Below are positions 9,116-17,916 of a stretch of 64,000 nucleotides of DNA, in pieces (the stretch's first letter is position 1; every line of letters starts with the position of its first letter). The notes beneath the pieces are model-generated. The model saw nothing but the letters and a program-made list of their open reading frames with translations, searched no databases and was not told the origin of the DNA. The DNA comes from Candidatus Melainabacteria bacterium (GTDB lineage: Bacteria; Cyanobacteriota; Vampirovibrionia; Obscuribacterales; Obscuribacteraceae), in NCBI GenBank assembly GCA_003963305.1, contig RXJR01000016.1:45630-109629 (forward strand), in the 5' to 3' direction. A program made the position numbers and the translations under genes.

Positions 9116-10276
9116 ATGTCGAACCCCAAAGAAAGGCCGCAGTCCGAAGAGGGTGGAGACTCTACTTCTGCCGACAACATGGTTGCTTCGTCGCGCATCG
9201 CCAACCGCGAACTTCAACCCGCAGAAAAAGCCACTGCCAGGTCAGACGTCTTGAACATCGACATGGCAAGCGCAGCAGAGCCGCCAATTACCTGGGAACA
9301 TGTAGTAGAGAATGGCAGCGCTGGAATCAGTGACTCAAATTCGCGAAAGATTTTGACAGTCGAAAAATTGACTGATCTCTTGCACCAACATGGAATTGCA
9401 AGTCTGCGATGGTGCACTTCCATAAGGCGAAGAAGGGAAAAACATAAAGCGCAAAACGAAGACTATCGCGAGCGGAATGAAGATAAAGATTCAGATGCAT
9501 ACGATCGAGAACACAACGTCGGACTGAACTATATTCTCCGCTTAACAGCATCTTCCGGGTCAGCCAACTCCGAAACGAATTGCGAGATAGAACGAATTCG
9601 AAAAATTATTTCAGCAGAGAGAATCGTCGGCACGCCGGCGAAGCGCTATGTTCTGGGCAGTGAAATCGCCCTGGCGCTGATCATTGCCGCAGCCGGTGCA
9701 ACAAGAATCAGAGGCGGAACGGGAAAGAGTGGACCGCGGACCCAACTGATTCCAGGAGACCGAAACTCTCAGGACCTCAACTCAGGTAATGAAAACTCGC
9801 AAGACAGAGACGCGCAAGATAGAAACGCAGGAGACTTACCCGCAGGTGATGCAACAGCAGGCGAACAATATTTCCTCTCAGGGAGATCAGGAGATATAAA
9901 TACCGAACGAAATAATTCGACTGCGCATCCTCGGGGAAAAAAACAATCCGCCAGGCCAAAGACAATAATCGCATCCACTGACACTTTGATCAGCATTGCC
10001 GAAGCATTCTTCTATGACCCGAACGTTGCCTGGCTGATTGCAGATCTGAACCAGAAAATTACTAAAGAGAGTTTTATGGATGGCAAGCGCATCGTAGAAG
10101 TTAAGTCGCGCCAGCAGATAGAACTTCCGTTGCGTGAAGAGATCGAAAGATTTTATAGAACCAGATCAGACAACGAGCGCGGCGAAAACGTAATTACGAT
10201 TGTGGATGAAACTGTGATTGATTCAGAATTGCTCAACAGTTCGCTGATGAAACTATTGAATCCAGAGGAAGAATAA
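9116..10276 (+). CDS. Hypothetical protein with C-terminal LysM-like domain
   Basis: 386 residues from ATG 9116, chosen because GAGG sits seven bases upstream at 9105-9108; upstream in-frame starts (8999, 9080) overlap the SDR gene or lack a site. The N-terminal half is polar and charged. A hydrophobic stretch (EIALALIIAAAGA) near residue 187 could be a membrane segment. A low-complexity Asp/Asn/Gln/Gly block with loose repeats (SQD, AQD, AGD) follows near 205-245. Residues about 285-345 look like a LysM module: DTLISIAEAFFYDPN, a second helix, then QQIELP. LysM usually binds peptidoglycan, but no signal peptide is seen. Confidence 0.7.
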   Translation: MSNPKERPQSEEGGDSTSADNMVASSRIANRELQPAEKATARSDVLNIDMASAAEPPITWEHVVENGSAGISDSNSRKILTVEKLTDLLHQHGIASLRWCTSIRRRREKHKAQNEDYRERNEDKDSDAYDREHNVGLNYILRLTASSGSANSETNCEIERIRKIISAERIVGTPAKRYVLGSEIALALIIAAAGATRIRGGTGKSGPRTQLIPGDRNSQDLNSGNENSQDRDAQDRNAGDLPAGDATAGEQYFLSGRSGDINTERNNSTAHPRGKKQSARPKTIIASTDTLISIAEAFFYDPNVAWLIADLNQKITKESFMDGKRIVEVKSRQQIELPLREEIERFYRTRSDNERGENVITIVDETVIDSELLNSSLMKLLNPEEE

Positions 10277-10339
10277 TTTGAAGTGCGATATCATTTGGTG
10301 ATTCAGTCACAAATATTCTAATCGTACTAATAAGGCACC

Positions 10340-11797
10340 ATGTCAAAATCAAACCATGTGAACCTTGCTTCAATGGCTCACGACAACATGCTCGAAGCAG
10401 GTTTTCAGCCAGATCTTACCCCTGAAATAAAAGAGCAGCTGAAGAACCTGAAGTCCACGCCACCAAAAGGAAACGAGAAAACGAGGGATCTCAGAGAGCT
10501 GCTCTGGTCTTCCATCGACAATAGAGAATCACAAGATCTAGATCAAATTGAATGGTCAGAATCATTACCCGATGGCAATATGCGCCTTTTAATCGGAATT
10601 GCTGATGTGGATGCATATGTACCTAAAGACTCACCGATCGACCTATATGCAAGAGTCAATACCACGTCCGTCTATATGGGCATCATGACTTATCCAATGC
10701 TGCCTGAAAAGCTATCCTTCGACATCAGTTCGTTACTTCCTCATGTCGACCGACTGGCAATCGTTACTGAATTGATTGTAGATAAAAACGGTGCGGTCAT
10801 CTTTACTGATTTTTATCGTGCGCTGGTCAGAAACCACGCTAAACTCGCGTATGCCGACATCGGACCCTGGCTCGACAGCAAAGATGATTTGCCTGACAGA
10901 CTAGACCAACCAGGACTGGCAGATCAACTCCACATGCAAGATCTGGCAGCAGATCGCTTAAAAGAAGTGCGCATCAGAAATGGTGCGCTCAATCTTGCCA
11001 CAGTCGAAGCAACACCAGTCGCACAAAATGGAAAAGTCGTAGACATTACGACAACAGAGCACAATGCCGGACGCGATCTGATAGAGAACCTCATGGTCGC
11101 AGCCAACACAGCCATGGCTCAAGAATTGGACAAGAAAGGAACTTTTTCGATTCGCAGAATTGTCCGAGAGCCCAAACGCTGGCCGAAAATTGTCGAAACA
11201 GCCCGAGCACTAGGCTACACATTGCCAGAAACTCCTGACTCCAAAGCACTCTCAGAATTTCTGGACCAGAGAAAGTCCGTCGACCCCGATCACTTTCCTG
11301 ACTTGTCACTGACTATCGTGAAACTGCTGGGACCAGGAGAATACGTCGTAGTCAAGTCAGGCGAAGCACACGAAGGACACTTCGGTCTGGCGGTGCAAGA
11401 CTACACGCATTCAACGGCACCAAATCGCCGCTACCCAGACATCGTCACCCAGCGTCTTTTGAAGAGTGTGATTGATAAGAAGCCTGAGATTTATAGCCAG
11501 AGTGAACTGGAAGATATCGCCGCCCACTGCACGCAAATGGCGAGCGCGGCCAACAGAGTCGAACGTTTCATGCGTAAAGCCGCCGCTGCAGTACTGTTGA
11601 GCGACAAAATTGGACAAACCTTCAAAGGCATCGTCACCGGTGTCAAAGAAGATGCAACCTATGTTCGAATATCGAAACCCTCAGCAGAAGGTCGAATCAT
11701 CAAAGGACAACGCGGCGTTGACGTGGGCGACAAAGTTAAAGTGCGTCTGCTGTCTACAGATCCGCTCAAGGGATTTATAGATTTTCAGAAGATTTGA
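10340..11797 (+). CDS. RNB-domain (RNase II/R family) exoribonuclease
   Basis: 485 residues. The RNB catalytic domain begins almost at once: the metal-site segment SIDNRESQDLDQIE at about residues 55-68 is followed by IGIADVDAYVPKDSPID, MLPEKLSFDISSLLP, and the downstream HSTAPNRRYPDIVTQRLL near 355. A short S1-like tail (FKGIVTGVKEDATYVRI) closes the protein. The cold-shock domains of RNase II and RNase R are missing at the N-terminus. The fourth Asp of the E. coli cluster is Gln (DLDQ), a variant known in a bacterial RNB subgroup. It should degrade RNA 3' to 5'; whether it is processive is unknown. Confidence 0.87.
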   Translation: MSKSNHVNLASMAHDNMLEAGFQPDLTPEIKEQLKNLKSTPPKGNEKTRDLRELLWSSIDNRESQDLDQIEWSESLPDGNMRLLIGIADVDAYVPKDSPIDLYARVNTTSVYMGIMTYPMLPEKLSFDISSLLPHVDRLAIVTELIVDKNGAVIFTDFYRALVRNHAKLAYADIGPWLDSKDDLPDRLDQPGLADQLHMQDLAADRLKEVRIRNGALNLATVEATPVAQNGKVVDITTTEHNAGRDLIENLMVAANTAMAQELDKKGTFSIRRIVREPKRWPKIVETARALGYTLPETPDSKALSEFLDQRKSVDPDHFPDLSLTIVKLLGPGEYVVVKSGEAHEGHFGLAVQDYTHSTAPNRRYPDIVTQRLLKSVIDKKPEIYSQSELEDIAAHCTQMASAANRVERFMRKAAAAVLLSDKIGQTFKGIVTGVKEDATYVRISKPSAEGRIIKGQRGVDVGDKVKVRLLSTDPLKGFIDFQKI

Positions 11798-11808
11798 TTG
11801 AGGAGCCA

Positions 11809-12597
11809 CTACTGACCAGAGGTAAATTTCTTCAAGTATTCTCTCGCCAGGTCGCTTTTCATCAGCTTTTCCTTGAGCTCATTATTATCTAAACCGGCTG
11901 GAATTTTGTCGCCGTACTTCTGCCGCAACTCATTTATGATTGCATCAGTATTGCGATGGCCGGGGGCACCAGCAGCCGAAGCTCCACCACCGCCGCTATA
12001 AGAAGTGCGGGCGCCACCGCCTGCAGGTCTTTGCGTCTTCAAAATCTGACTGCGCTTCAACTGGTCTGTTAAACCATCAGCAATAGAATCAATTCTCGCT
12101 TCTAACTGAGGACTGGCGTTGCCCTGCTTGATTTGATCTTCAATCTTATTCAACTCGTTCAAATAAGTCGTGATACCAAAATTCTGTTTCTTTGCCACCT
12201 TAATGCTTGAGAGCAGCAGCTGTCTTTTAGCCTCGAAAGCCCCTGGGGCAACTTTGTCAGAGTAGAGAAGCGCCATCGGGTCAGAAGGAGCCTTAGCAGC
12301 ATCGGCCGCATTTGTTGCGCCGGGGGCTGCAGGTGCGGCAGCGGATGGCGAAGATGAAGGGATAGCGGGCTTCTCTTGAGGAGGTTCTGCTCGACCGGCC
12401 GCTGTTTCATCTGTGACGATTTTGGAGGGCTGAGATTCGCTCTCACTGACAGGCTTGGCAGCAGGCACTGGGTCAGTGACAATAGTCGATTTCTTTCCAT
12501 CGCTTGCAGGTGCGGCTTCATCGGCATGGGCAGCAGCGCTGCTTCCAAGCAAACACAACGCAAACAGCGCTAGTGTTGAACTCTTCCGACTCATCAT
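11809..12597 (-). CDS. Secreted Pro/Ala/Ser-rich hypothetical protein
   Basis: 262 residues from the ATG pair at 12597/12594, preceded by GGAGGGAG. The frame is open to 13038 but that extension overlaps the esterase gene and has no coding look. Signal peptide of ~22 residues ending AAAHA. Residues 25-110 are a low-complexity Pro/Ala/Ser/Glu region like a cell-wall-spanning linker. Residues ~110-185 are helical with Lys/Gln, then a Gly-rich hinge and a C-terminal helix bundle rich in Lys and Asp. No family recognised. It is divergent from the esterase with 48 bases between the starts. Confidence 0.72.
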   Translation of the reverse strand: MMSRKSSTLALFALCLLGSSAAAHADEAAPASDGKKSTIVTDPVPAAKPVSESESQPSKIVTDETAAGRAEPPQEKPAIPSSSPSAAAPAAPGATNAADAAKAPSDPMALLYSDKVAPGAFEAKRQLLLSSIKVAKKQNFGITTYLNELNKIEDQIKQGNASPQLEARIDSIADGLTDQLKRSQILKTQRPAGGGARTSYSGGGGASAAGAPGHRNTDAIINELRQKYGDKIPAGLDNNELKEKLMKSDLAREYLKKFTSGQ

Positions 12598-12645
12598 AAC
12601 TCCCTCCTCAGGTTTACCAGCCAGCGCAATTGGAATAATCACTCT

Positions 12646-13647
12646 ATGCAATATGTAGCAAGAATTCAAAAATTTTGTCGCGTTATGGTCTGCGCCGTAA
12701 TTGCCGCTTCTATTAGTCCACGCGAGGGCGCCGCTCAAACCGCAAGAGCTCAACGGGATTATGATTTTAAGCAAGTCGTCACTTCCGATGGAACTCCACG
12801 CAGTTACTTCGTGCACGTGCCTGCCTCTTACGACAGAAAGAAGCCTATGCCTCTGGTCATGGTCTTTCACGGACTGCACATGAACGGCAGAATCATGTCG
12901 CCGCTGACCAGATTTGATGTTCTGGCAGATCGAAAAAATTTCATTGTCGCCTACCCCGATGGTTTGGGCGGCAAATGGCAGACGGCTTATGGCGGCAGTC
13001 CCGATGATGTGCGATTTGTCGCTGATATGATCGGCCAAATCTCAAGGACGGTGTCAGTCGATTCAAGGCGCATCTACGCTGTGGGGATGTCGAACGGCGG
13101 ATATTTCACTGAGCGTCTGGCCTGCGAAATGCCCGATAAACTTGCTGCCATTGCCATTGTCGCCGCTTCAATGATGGACTCGACAGCAACACATTGCGGT
13201 GCCAATCGACGAGTGCCCGCCATGTTCTTCATCGGCTCGCAAGACCCTCTCGTACCATCGGAAGACAGTGGACACAACGACACCCTGGGCAAGCTCGGAG
13301 ACGCTGTCGGTCTGAGCGGGCTTGGCAATCTGAGCGTACCTATGGCTAAAATGGGCGGACTGATGACGGAGCGCGAAGCGGTTGACTTCTGGTGCCGTCA
13401 CAATCAAACTTCAGCTAGCCCATATACGACAAATGAACCAGACAAAGATCCTCACGACGGAACCCGTGTGAAACGAGAGACTTTTGGCGCTTACAACAGC
13501 GAGGTGGTGCTTTACTCGATTCAAGGAGGTGGGCATACCTGGCCTGGAGCCTTCTACAGCGGTCCGTCCGACCTCCTGGGCAAAACCTGCAATGACATCG
13601 ATGCAACCGAACTGATTTCAGATTTTTTCTTGCGACACAACAACTGA
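12646..13647 (+). CDS. Secreted PHB-depolymerase/feruloyl-esterase-like hydrolase (LpqC family)
   Basis: 333 residues with an N-terminal signal peptide ending near EGAAQ. Alpha/beta hydrolase of the COG3509 type: oxyanion region VMVFHGLHMNG near residue 70, nucleophile elbow GMSNGGYF with Ser149, acid in FFIGSQDPLVP near 205, and catalytic His in GGGHTWPG near 297. Relatives hydrolyse polyhydroxyalkanoates or feruloyl esters; which ester is the substrate here is not clear. The start ATG at 12646 has only a weak GGAAT site. Confidence 0.85.
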   Translation: MQYVARIQKFCRVMVCAVIAASISPREGAAQTARAQRDYDFKQVVTSDGTPRSYFVHVPASYDRKKPMPLVMVFHGLHMNGRIMSPLTRFDVLADRKNFIVAYPDGLGGKWQTAYGGSPDDVRFVADMIGQISRTVSVDSRRIYAVGMSNGGYFTERLACEMPDKLAAIAIVAASMMDSTATHCGANRRVPAMFFIGSQDPLVPSEDSGHNDTLGKLGDAVGLSGLGNLSVPMAKMGGLMTEREAVDFWCRHNQTSASPYTTNEPDKDPHDGTRVKRETFGAYNSEVVLYSIQGGGHTWPGAFYSGPSDLLGKTCNDIDATELISDFFLRHNN

Positions 13648-13662
13648 CGCATAGTCAGATGA

Positions 13663-13712
13663 CCTCAAGGGAGCCTTTACAGCGTGTTAAAATTCACATC
13701 TTGCCCTTGAGG
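13663..13712 (+). promoter_or_regulatory. Inverted repeat covering the ribosome site of the 13721 gene
   Basis: CCTCAAGGG at 13663-13671 is the exact reverse complement of CCCTTGAGG at 13704-13712, with 32 bases between. The right arm contains the TTGAGGA ribosome-binding site of the gene starting at 13721. An extended -10-like TGTTAAAAT lies in the loop at 13685-13693. Either a hairpin can mask the ribosome site in read-through RNA from the esterase gene, or the arms are halves of a protein operator around a promoter. Confidence 0.4.
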
Positions 13713-13720
13713 AACTTGCT

Positions 13721-14077
13721 ATGCACGACGTCGCAGATAAGGTAGGTGATGCCGCGCTCGTTGGCGCGATTGCAGCAGCTATCGCCGCGCTCGCTCTTGC
13801 ATGCCGCACCAGGGGATCCAAGCTGGACAAACGACCTGTCGGCTTTCCGGCTGATGCCAATGCCACGCTAGCAAAATACGAAAACGCTTACCTTCAGCTC
13901 GTCAGCAAATCGGCCGAGGAGCCGAGAACAGGTCAAGGCGAGCCTTCGACGGCGCTCGAGTACGCCCTTGTAGCATTCGAACAGGCAAAGGGACCGTCTC
14001 GTGGCGAAAGCAGCAGAGGATCTGCTCCGCCATCACAACCGCCCAAAGCGATGAAACCTGGAAAGGGCAAAAGATAA
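13721..14077 (+). CDS. Small membrane-anchored hypothetical protein
   Basis: 118 residues, ATG with TTGAGGAA seven or so bases upstream. A single hydrophobic helix (residues ~8-26, Ala/Ile/Leu rich) is followed by a positively charged stretch (CRTRGSKLDKR) and a cytosolic-looking polar domain, so the N-terminus probably faces out. The tail is Pro/Ser/Lys rich. No family recognised. The stop codon directly abuts the TTG start of the PrsW-kinase fusion, so the two are almost certainly translated together and may act together. Confidence 0.65.
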   Translation: MHDVADKVGDAALVGAIAAAIAALALACRTRGSKLDKRPVGFPADANATLAKYENAYLQLVSKSAEEPRTGQGEPSTALEYALVAFEQAKGPSRGESSRGSAPPSQPPKAMKPGKGKR

Positions 14078-16192
14078 TTGCATAGTGAATCCCCACTGAA
14101 GTTTGCCAACACCTGGGGAACCATTCCCCTCGGTAGAAGCCGACTGCAAATCAGACTGGTCGTTTTCTGGTGCGCCGCCTTCACGTGGATTATCTGGACA
14201 GTGGCGAAAACAGGGCCGCAGGGACTGATTTCACTGGCTTACAATTCAATATTCGTCATCGTGTTGATGATAATCTCGCGCGCCACGACCACTGTTCCAC
14301 TTGCCACCACGGGTACTATCGCGCTTTGCGGTGGCGTGATGATGGGAATAGCCGGGTCTGCCGGAGTGCAACTGGCCAATGCGATCGGACCAGGCAATCC
14401 GATCACCCCTTTGCTGCAAGCTATTATGGAAGAGTTGCTCAAAATACTTCCTGTTCTCGTCCTACTTTTTCGAGGGCGAAATTTCAGTTCTCTGACCCTG
14501 GGAGCAACTGACATTTTTCTGCTGGGAGTCGCATCCGGAGCAGGCTTTGCTTACTCCGAAGACGCATTTGTTCATGCCGCCGCCTGGCAAACCCAGATTG
14601 TCTGGCTTCCGGCCACTGAGGTGATTAACGGCCGCATGGTCGCCGGGCATGCGATCTGGACCGGTCTGGCTGCTGGATCGCTTGGTCTTGCCCTGATGCA
14701 AAAACAGCATCGCAGCGCACTGCTAATGGTGGCACCACTAGGGCTTGTCTGGGCTCTCATCGACCACATAACTTACAATTTCGCCTTCAACAGAAACGAT
14801 CTGACCGCCAATATGCTCAACTGGGTGAGCGGCTACGGCTATATCACGATCGCTCTTTTCGTTGCCTGCTACGCAGGAGTTTTGCTCTTCGACCGTTTCG
14901 TGCTCTTCAAAACGCTACCGAAGGTTCCTGAGTTTCGAATTCCTTCTTCAAAGGAAGCCGCAGAAACACTGGAAAATTTCTGGGAGTTCGTCCTGGACCG
15001 CCGCAGGCTTGCTTACGCATATTATCGATATGTTCGCCGAACCGGCGAGGACAAGCGCAAGCCGGCTCTGGTTGTGGCAATTCTGATGCAGCATCTGACA
15101 AATTGTCATAAAGCAAAGGCACCGGTTGATGTAGCGCCCTCAAGGAGATCACCAGCTCCGGCACCGCCGCAAGGTACTATCACAGTGGACGTGGAAGAGC
15201 CATCGCTGGCTGAAACCCGCAGCCTGGGCGATGCGAACTCAACTCTGGTAGAGCCGAGACTTCTGATGTCCTCGTCCGTGCCTAAAAAACCTGAGAGTAA
15301 TAGCCTTCTTGATTTGCCGGAGCGATACGAGGCAATTTCTATAATCAGCCAGGGTGGCATGGGCGTCATTTATAAAGCCAGGCACGTCATGACGGGAGCA
15401 AAGCTGGCCGTCAAAACCCTGCACTTGCATTTAGCCCATCAATCCAAACATATTCTACGATTCGAGCAGGAAGCGAAGGCTGCAAGTGCCCTGAAACATC
15501 CCCATCTCGTCGTTGTACATGACTTTGGTTTGACAGCAAGCGGCGTACCATTTCTGGTGATGGATTTGATCGAGGGGACTAACCTGCAAGAGCAGATCCT
15601 CAATTACGGACCCCTTTCTCTGCCGCGATTCTGCGAAATCTTCATTCAAGCAAGTGATGCCCTGGCTCATGCTCACAAACGCGGCGTCATCCATCGAGAT
15701 ATAAAACCGGGGAACATGATTCTCGCTGCCTCGGACGACGGCAAAGATTTCATTCGTATCGTTGACTTCGGAATAGCCAAAGTTATTGCCAGTGATGCGC
15801 TCACTACTCAAGACCTGACACAAACCGGTGATCTGGTGGGCAGTCCGCTCTACATGAGCCCGGAGCAATGCATGGGCACGAACCTGGATGCACGTTCCGA
15901 TATATATTCACTTGGTTGTGTAATGTACGAAGCGATAACCGGTAAGTGTCCGTTTCTTGGTCCGAATTCGGTGCAGACGATTTTCAAGCATATTCATGAA
16001 ATGCCGCCCAGACCTTCGTCGCAGCGCAGCGACATTGTAATTCCCCCCTCCGTTGAAAAAATTCTGTTTCTAACACTGCAAAAAGATCCTGCTGCTAGAT
16101 ACGCATCGATGGATGACCTTCGTGCCGATCTCGAAATAGTCCAGAAACAGATTTTGCAATCTACTACTGAAACTTTTATTCAACCTATATAA
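14078..16192 (+). CDS. PrsW-type intramembrane protease fused to a Ser/Thr protein kinase
   Basis: 704 residues from TTG 14078, immediately after the upstream stop; GGAAAGGG lies ~12 bases before it. Residues ~25-290 hold about eight membrane helices with the PrsW signatures: EELLK at 118-122, FAYSEDAFVH near 155, and HAIWTGLAAGSL near 190. A linker (300-415) leads to a complete Hanks-type kinase at ~417-695: QGGMGVIY loop, AVK lysine, HRDIKPGN, DFGIAK and SPEQ. PrsW proteases cleave anti-sigma factors in the membrane; kinases phosphorylate Ser/Thr. The fusion suggests proteolysis controlled by phosphorylation. A sigma factor gene follows 300 bases downstream. Both activities are inferred from motifs. 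Confidence 0.88.
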   Translation: MHSESPLKFANTWGTIPLGRSRLQIRLVVFWCAAFTWIIWTVAKTGPQGLISLAYNSIFVIVLMIISRATTTVPLATTGTIALCGGVMMGIAGSAGVQLANAIGPGNPITPLLQAIMEELLKILPVLVLLFRGRNFSSLTLGATDIFLLGVASGAGFAYSEDAFVHAAAWQTQIVWLPATEVINGRMVAGHAIWTGLAAGSLGLALMQKQHRSALLMVAPLGLVWALIDHITYNFAFNRNDLTANMLNWVSGYGYITIALFVACYAGVLLFDRFVLFKTLPKVPEFRIPSSKEAAETLENFWEFVLDRRRLAYAYYRYVRRTGEDKRKPALVVAILMQHLTNCHKAKAPVDVAPSRRSPAPAPPQGTITVDVEEPSLAETRSLGDANSTLVEPRLLMSSSVPKKPESNSLLDLPERYEAISIISQGGMGVIYKARHVMTGAKLAVKTLHLHLAHQSKHILRFEQEAKAASALKHPHLVVVHDFGLTASGVPFLVMDLIEGTNLQEQILNYGPLSLPRFCEIFIQASDALAHAHKRGVIHRDIKPGNMILAASDDGKDFIRIVDFGIAKVIASDALTTQDLTQTGDLVGSPLYMSPEQCMGTNLDARSDIYSLGCVMYEAITGKCPFLGPNSVQTIFKHIHEMPPRPSSQRSDIVIPPSVEKILFLTLQKDPAARYASMDDLRADLEIVQKQILQSTTETFIQPI

Positions 16193-16493
16193 ATCCAACC
16201 AGCTTCCATTCCGCAAGACGGTCATGAGTAGTAGCTTCTAAACTCAGTTCGATTTGTATAGTTTAGTTACCAAAATCATTTTTTGCCTCTAGATCTGGTT
16301 CCAACGATTTTGCCTGGGCATAAAAAGAAAATGCAGCGCTTTCGGTTCTACCTCTAAACGCGGTTGGAATTAACCATTTCGAAAGCAGACGTGCGCCAGG
16401 CGCACGCAGATGCTGCTCTGAAGACTGAACGGACGAGAAACTAGCGTCCGTATCAGCCTCTATTGTTTTGCGCGAAATTCGAGGGTAACCACT
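16193..16493. other. Intergenic leader of the sigma factor gene with two inverted repeats
   Basis: No coding sequence is supported. GTGCGCC and GGCGCAC face each other around one base at about 16391-16405, and ACGGACG (16429-16435) pairs with CGTCCGT (16445-16451) across a 9-base loop. Neither is followed by a T run, so they look more like leader structures or protein sites than terminators. No clear -35/-10 pair was found. Confidence 0.4.
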
Positions 16494-17504
16494 TTGATCA
16501 TGAATCGAACAGCAAAAAAGCAAACTCGGGGCACCAGACACACGAGTAAGGTTAGCCACGAGTTGCATGAAGAAGAACAATTCGACGACCTCATTGATTT
16601 CGAGGACGACGACAATTCTGCAGCACCCGCCGCGGGCGAAGAATACATTGCAGTCGAGGCGGAAGAACCCGCGTCGGTTGAAGAAGATTCACTCAAGATA
16701 TATCTGCGCGAAATCGGGCGCCATAGACTTTTGAACGGGTCGGAAGAAATCGAACTGGGTCGTGCCGTCAGAGACGGAGACCCGGAAGCTCGAAGACGGT
16801 TGATTCAAGCCAATTTACGTTTGGTGGTGAGCATTGCAAAACGCTACAATAACCGTGGACTGAGCTTTCAAGACCTGATTCAGGAAGGCGGATTGGGACT
16901 GATTCGCGCCGTTGAAAAATTCGATCCGGAACGCGGATATAAGTTCTCGACCTACGCGACATGGTGGATTCGCCAGGCTATCACACGCGCGCTGGCCGAT
17001 AAGTCACGCGGCATTCGCGTGCCGGTGCACGTTGGAGAAAGCATGAGCAAGTTGCGTAAGCTGGTTCGCGCCATGGTCGATGAGATGGGACGCAAGCCGA
17101 CAATGGACGAGATTGTTGCTCGCTCCGGTCTCAGTCGAGAAAAGGTCATGCTAACAGTGGGAGCTTTCCGCGAACTTGTTTCGCTTGACGCCAAGCTGAG
17201 AGACGAGTCTGATACACTCCTCGCCGATATGATTGAAGACAAATCATTGCCTCACCCCGAGACAGTCGCTGAGGAAGGGCTGTTAAGCCAACATGTGAAC
17301 ACGCTGCTATCGAGACTCAGCTCACGAGAGCAAGACATCATCAGACTGCGCTACGGATTAGAGCGAGAATCTCCAAAGAGTCTGGAGGAGTTGTCCCAGC
17401 TATTGGGAGTATCGCGCGAAAGAGTCAGACAGATCGAGTGTCGGGCCTTGAAGAAATTGCGCAAGGATGACCAGGCTAGAAATTTGATGGACAATCTGAA
17501 CTGA
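16494..17504 (+). CDS. RNA polymerase sigma-70 family factor (RpoD/SigA-like)
   Basis: 336 residues. An acidic, Lys-led N-terminal extension (to ~residue 62) replaces region 1.1. Region 1.2 reads [16 protein letters not shown]; region 2 contains [30 protein letters not shown] and [17 protein letters not shown]; region 3 follows; region 4 ends with the helix-turn-helix [20 protein letters not shown]. This is a group 1/group 2 type factor that recognises -10 and -35 elements. Whether it is the housekeeping sigma or an alternative one cannot be told without the rest of the genome. TTG 16494 has GAGGG at good distance; the ATG at 16500 is the alternative start. A terminator follows at 17588. Confidence 0.93.
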   Translation: MIMNRTAKKQTRGTRHTSKVSHELHEEEQFDDLIDFEDDDNSAAPAAGEEYIAVEAEEPASVEEDSLKIYLREIGRHRLLNGSEEIELGRAVRDGDPEARRRLIQANLRLVVSIAKRYNNRGLSFQDLIQEGGLGLIRAVEKFDPERGYKFSTYATWWIRQAITRALADKSRGIRVPVHVGESMSKLRKLVRAMVDEMGRKPTMDEIVARSGLSREKVMLTVGAFRELVSLDAKLRDESDTLLADMIEDKSLPHPETVAEEGLLSQHVNTLLSRLSSREQDIIRLRYGLERESPKSLEELSQLLGVSRERVRQIECRALKKLRKDDQARNLMDNLN

Positions 17505-17916
17505 TTAAGAGCAGAAATGTCTGATTAAAGAGTCCAGAGTCTCAGAAACGCCTGATTAAAGAGACAAAGATCCCACCAGATGAAAGCGCCGAAGTTCACC
17601 GAGCTTCGGCTTTTCTTTTTAATGTTCGCTGAAAAGTCCAACAGCTTTGGAGAAAACTATCCTGGATACACAAAAGACCGAAATCACTCTTAAGCTGAAA
17701 GCAAATCACCCGAAAGTGTAGTGACCGTCGCAAAAATTTCGGGCAGACTATAAGAAGTAAGTGGATTCCGCATCCCGAAAACTCCAAAAACGGTTGCTGT
17801 TTGCAGCGTCCGGTGGATTCTCACCCAAATTGCCTGGATTAACTCATAATTCATGGGCAGAATCGACAAAAAGTAAATTGTCGAAACCGGCGACAAAAAC
17901 TAGAATAGAGAGACGA
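17505..17916. other. Intergenic region with short direct repeats and terminator
   Basis: Non-coding stretch between the sigma factor and the GspE-N2-like gene. CTGATTAAGAG or CTGATTAAAGAG occurs three times at 17501, 17521 and 17552, the first overlapping the sigma stop codon. A terminator is at 17588-17620. The frame of the next gene stays open back to a GTG at 17761, but that part is Lys/Ser rich and without a ribosome site. Confidence 0.4.
17588..17620 (+). terminator. Rho-independent terminator of the sigma factor gene
   Basis: GCCGAAG (17588-17594) pairs with CTTCGGC (17604-17610) over a 9-base loop, followed by TTTTCTTTTT at 17611-17620. Position and polarity fit termination of the sigma factor transcript. 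Confidence 0.85.

Noticed and set aside
12598..13038. N-terminal extension of the secreted Pro/Ala-rich protein
   Set aside because: It overlaps the esterase gene on the other strand, and the signal peptide starts at 12597 after GGAGGGAG.
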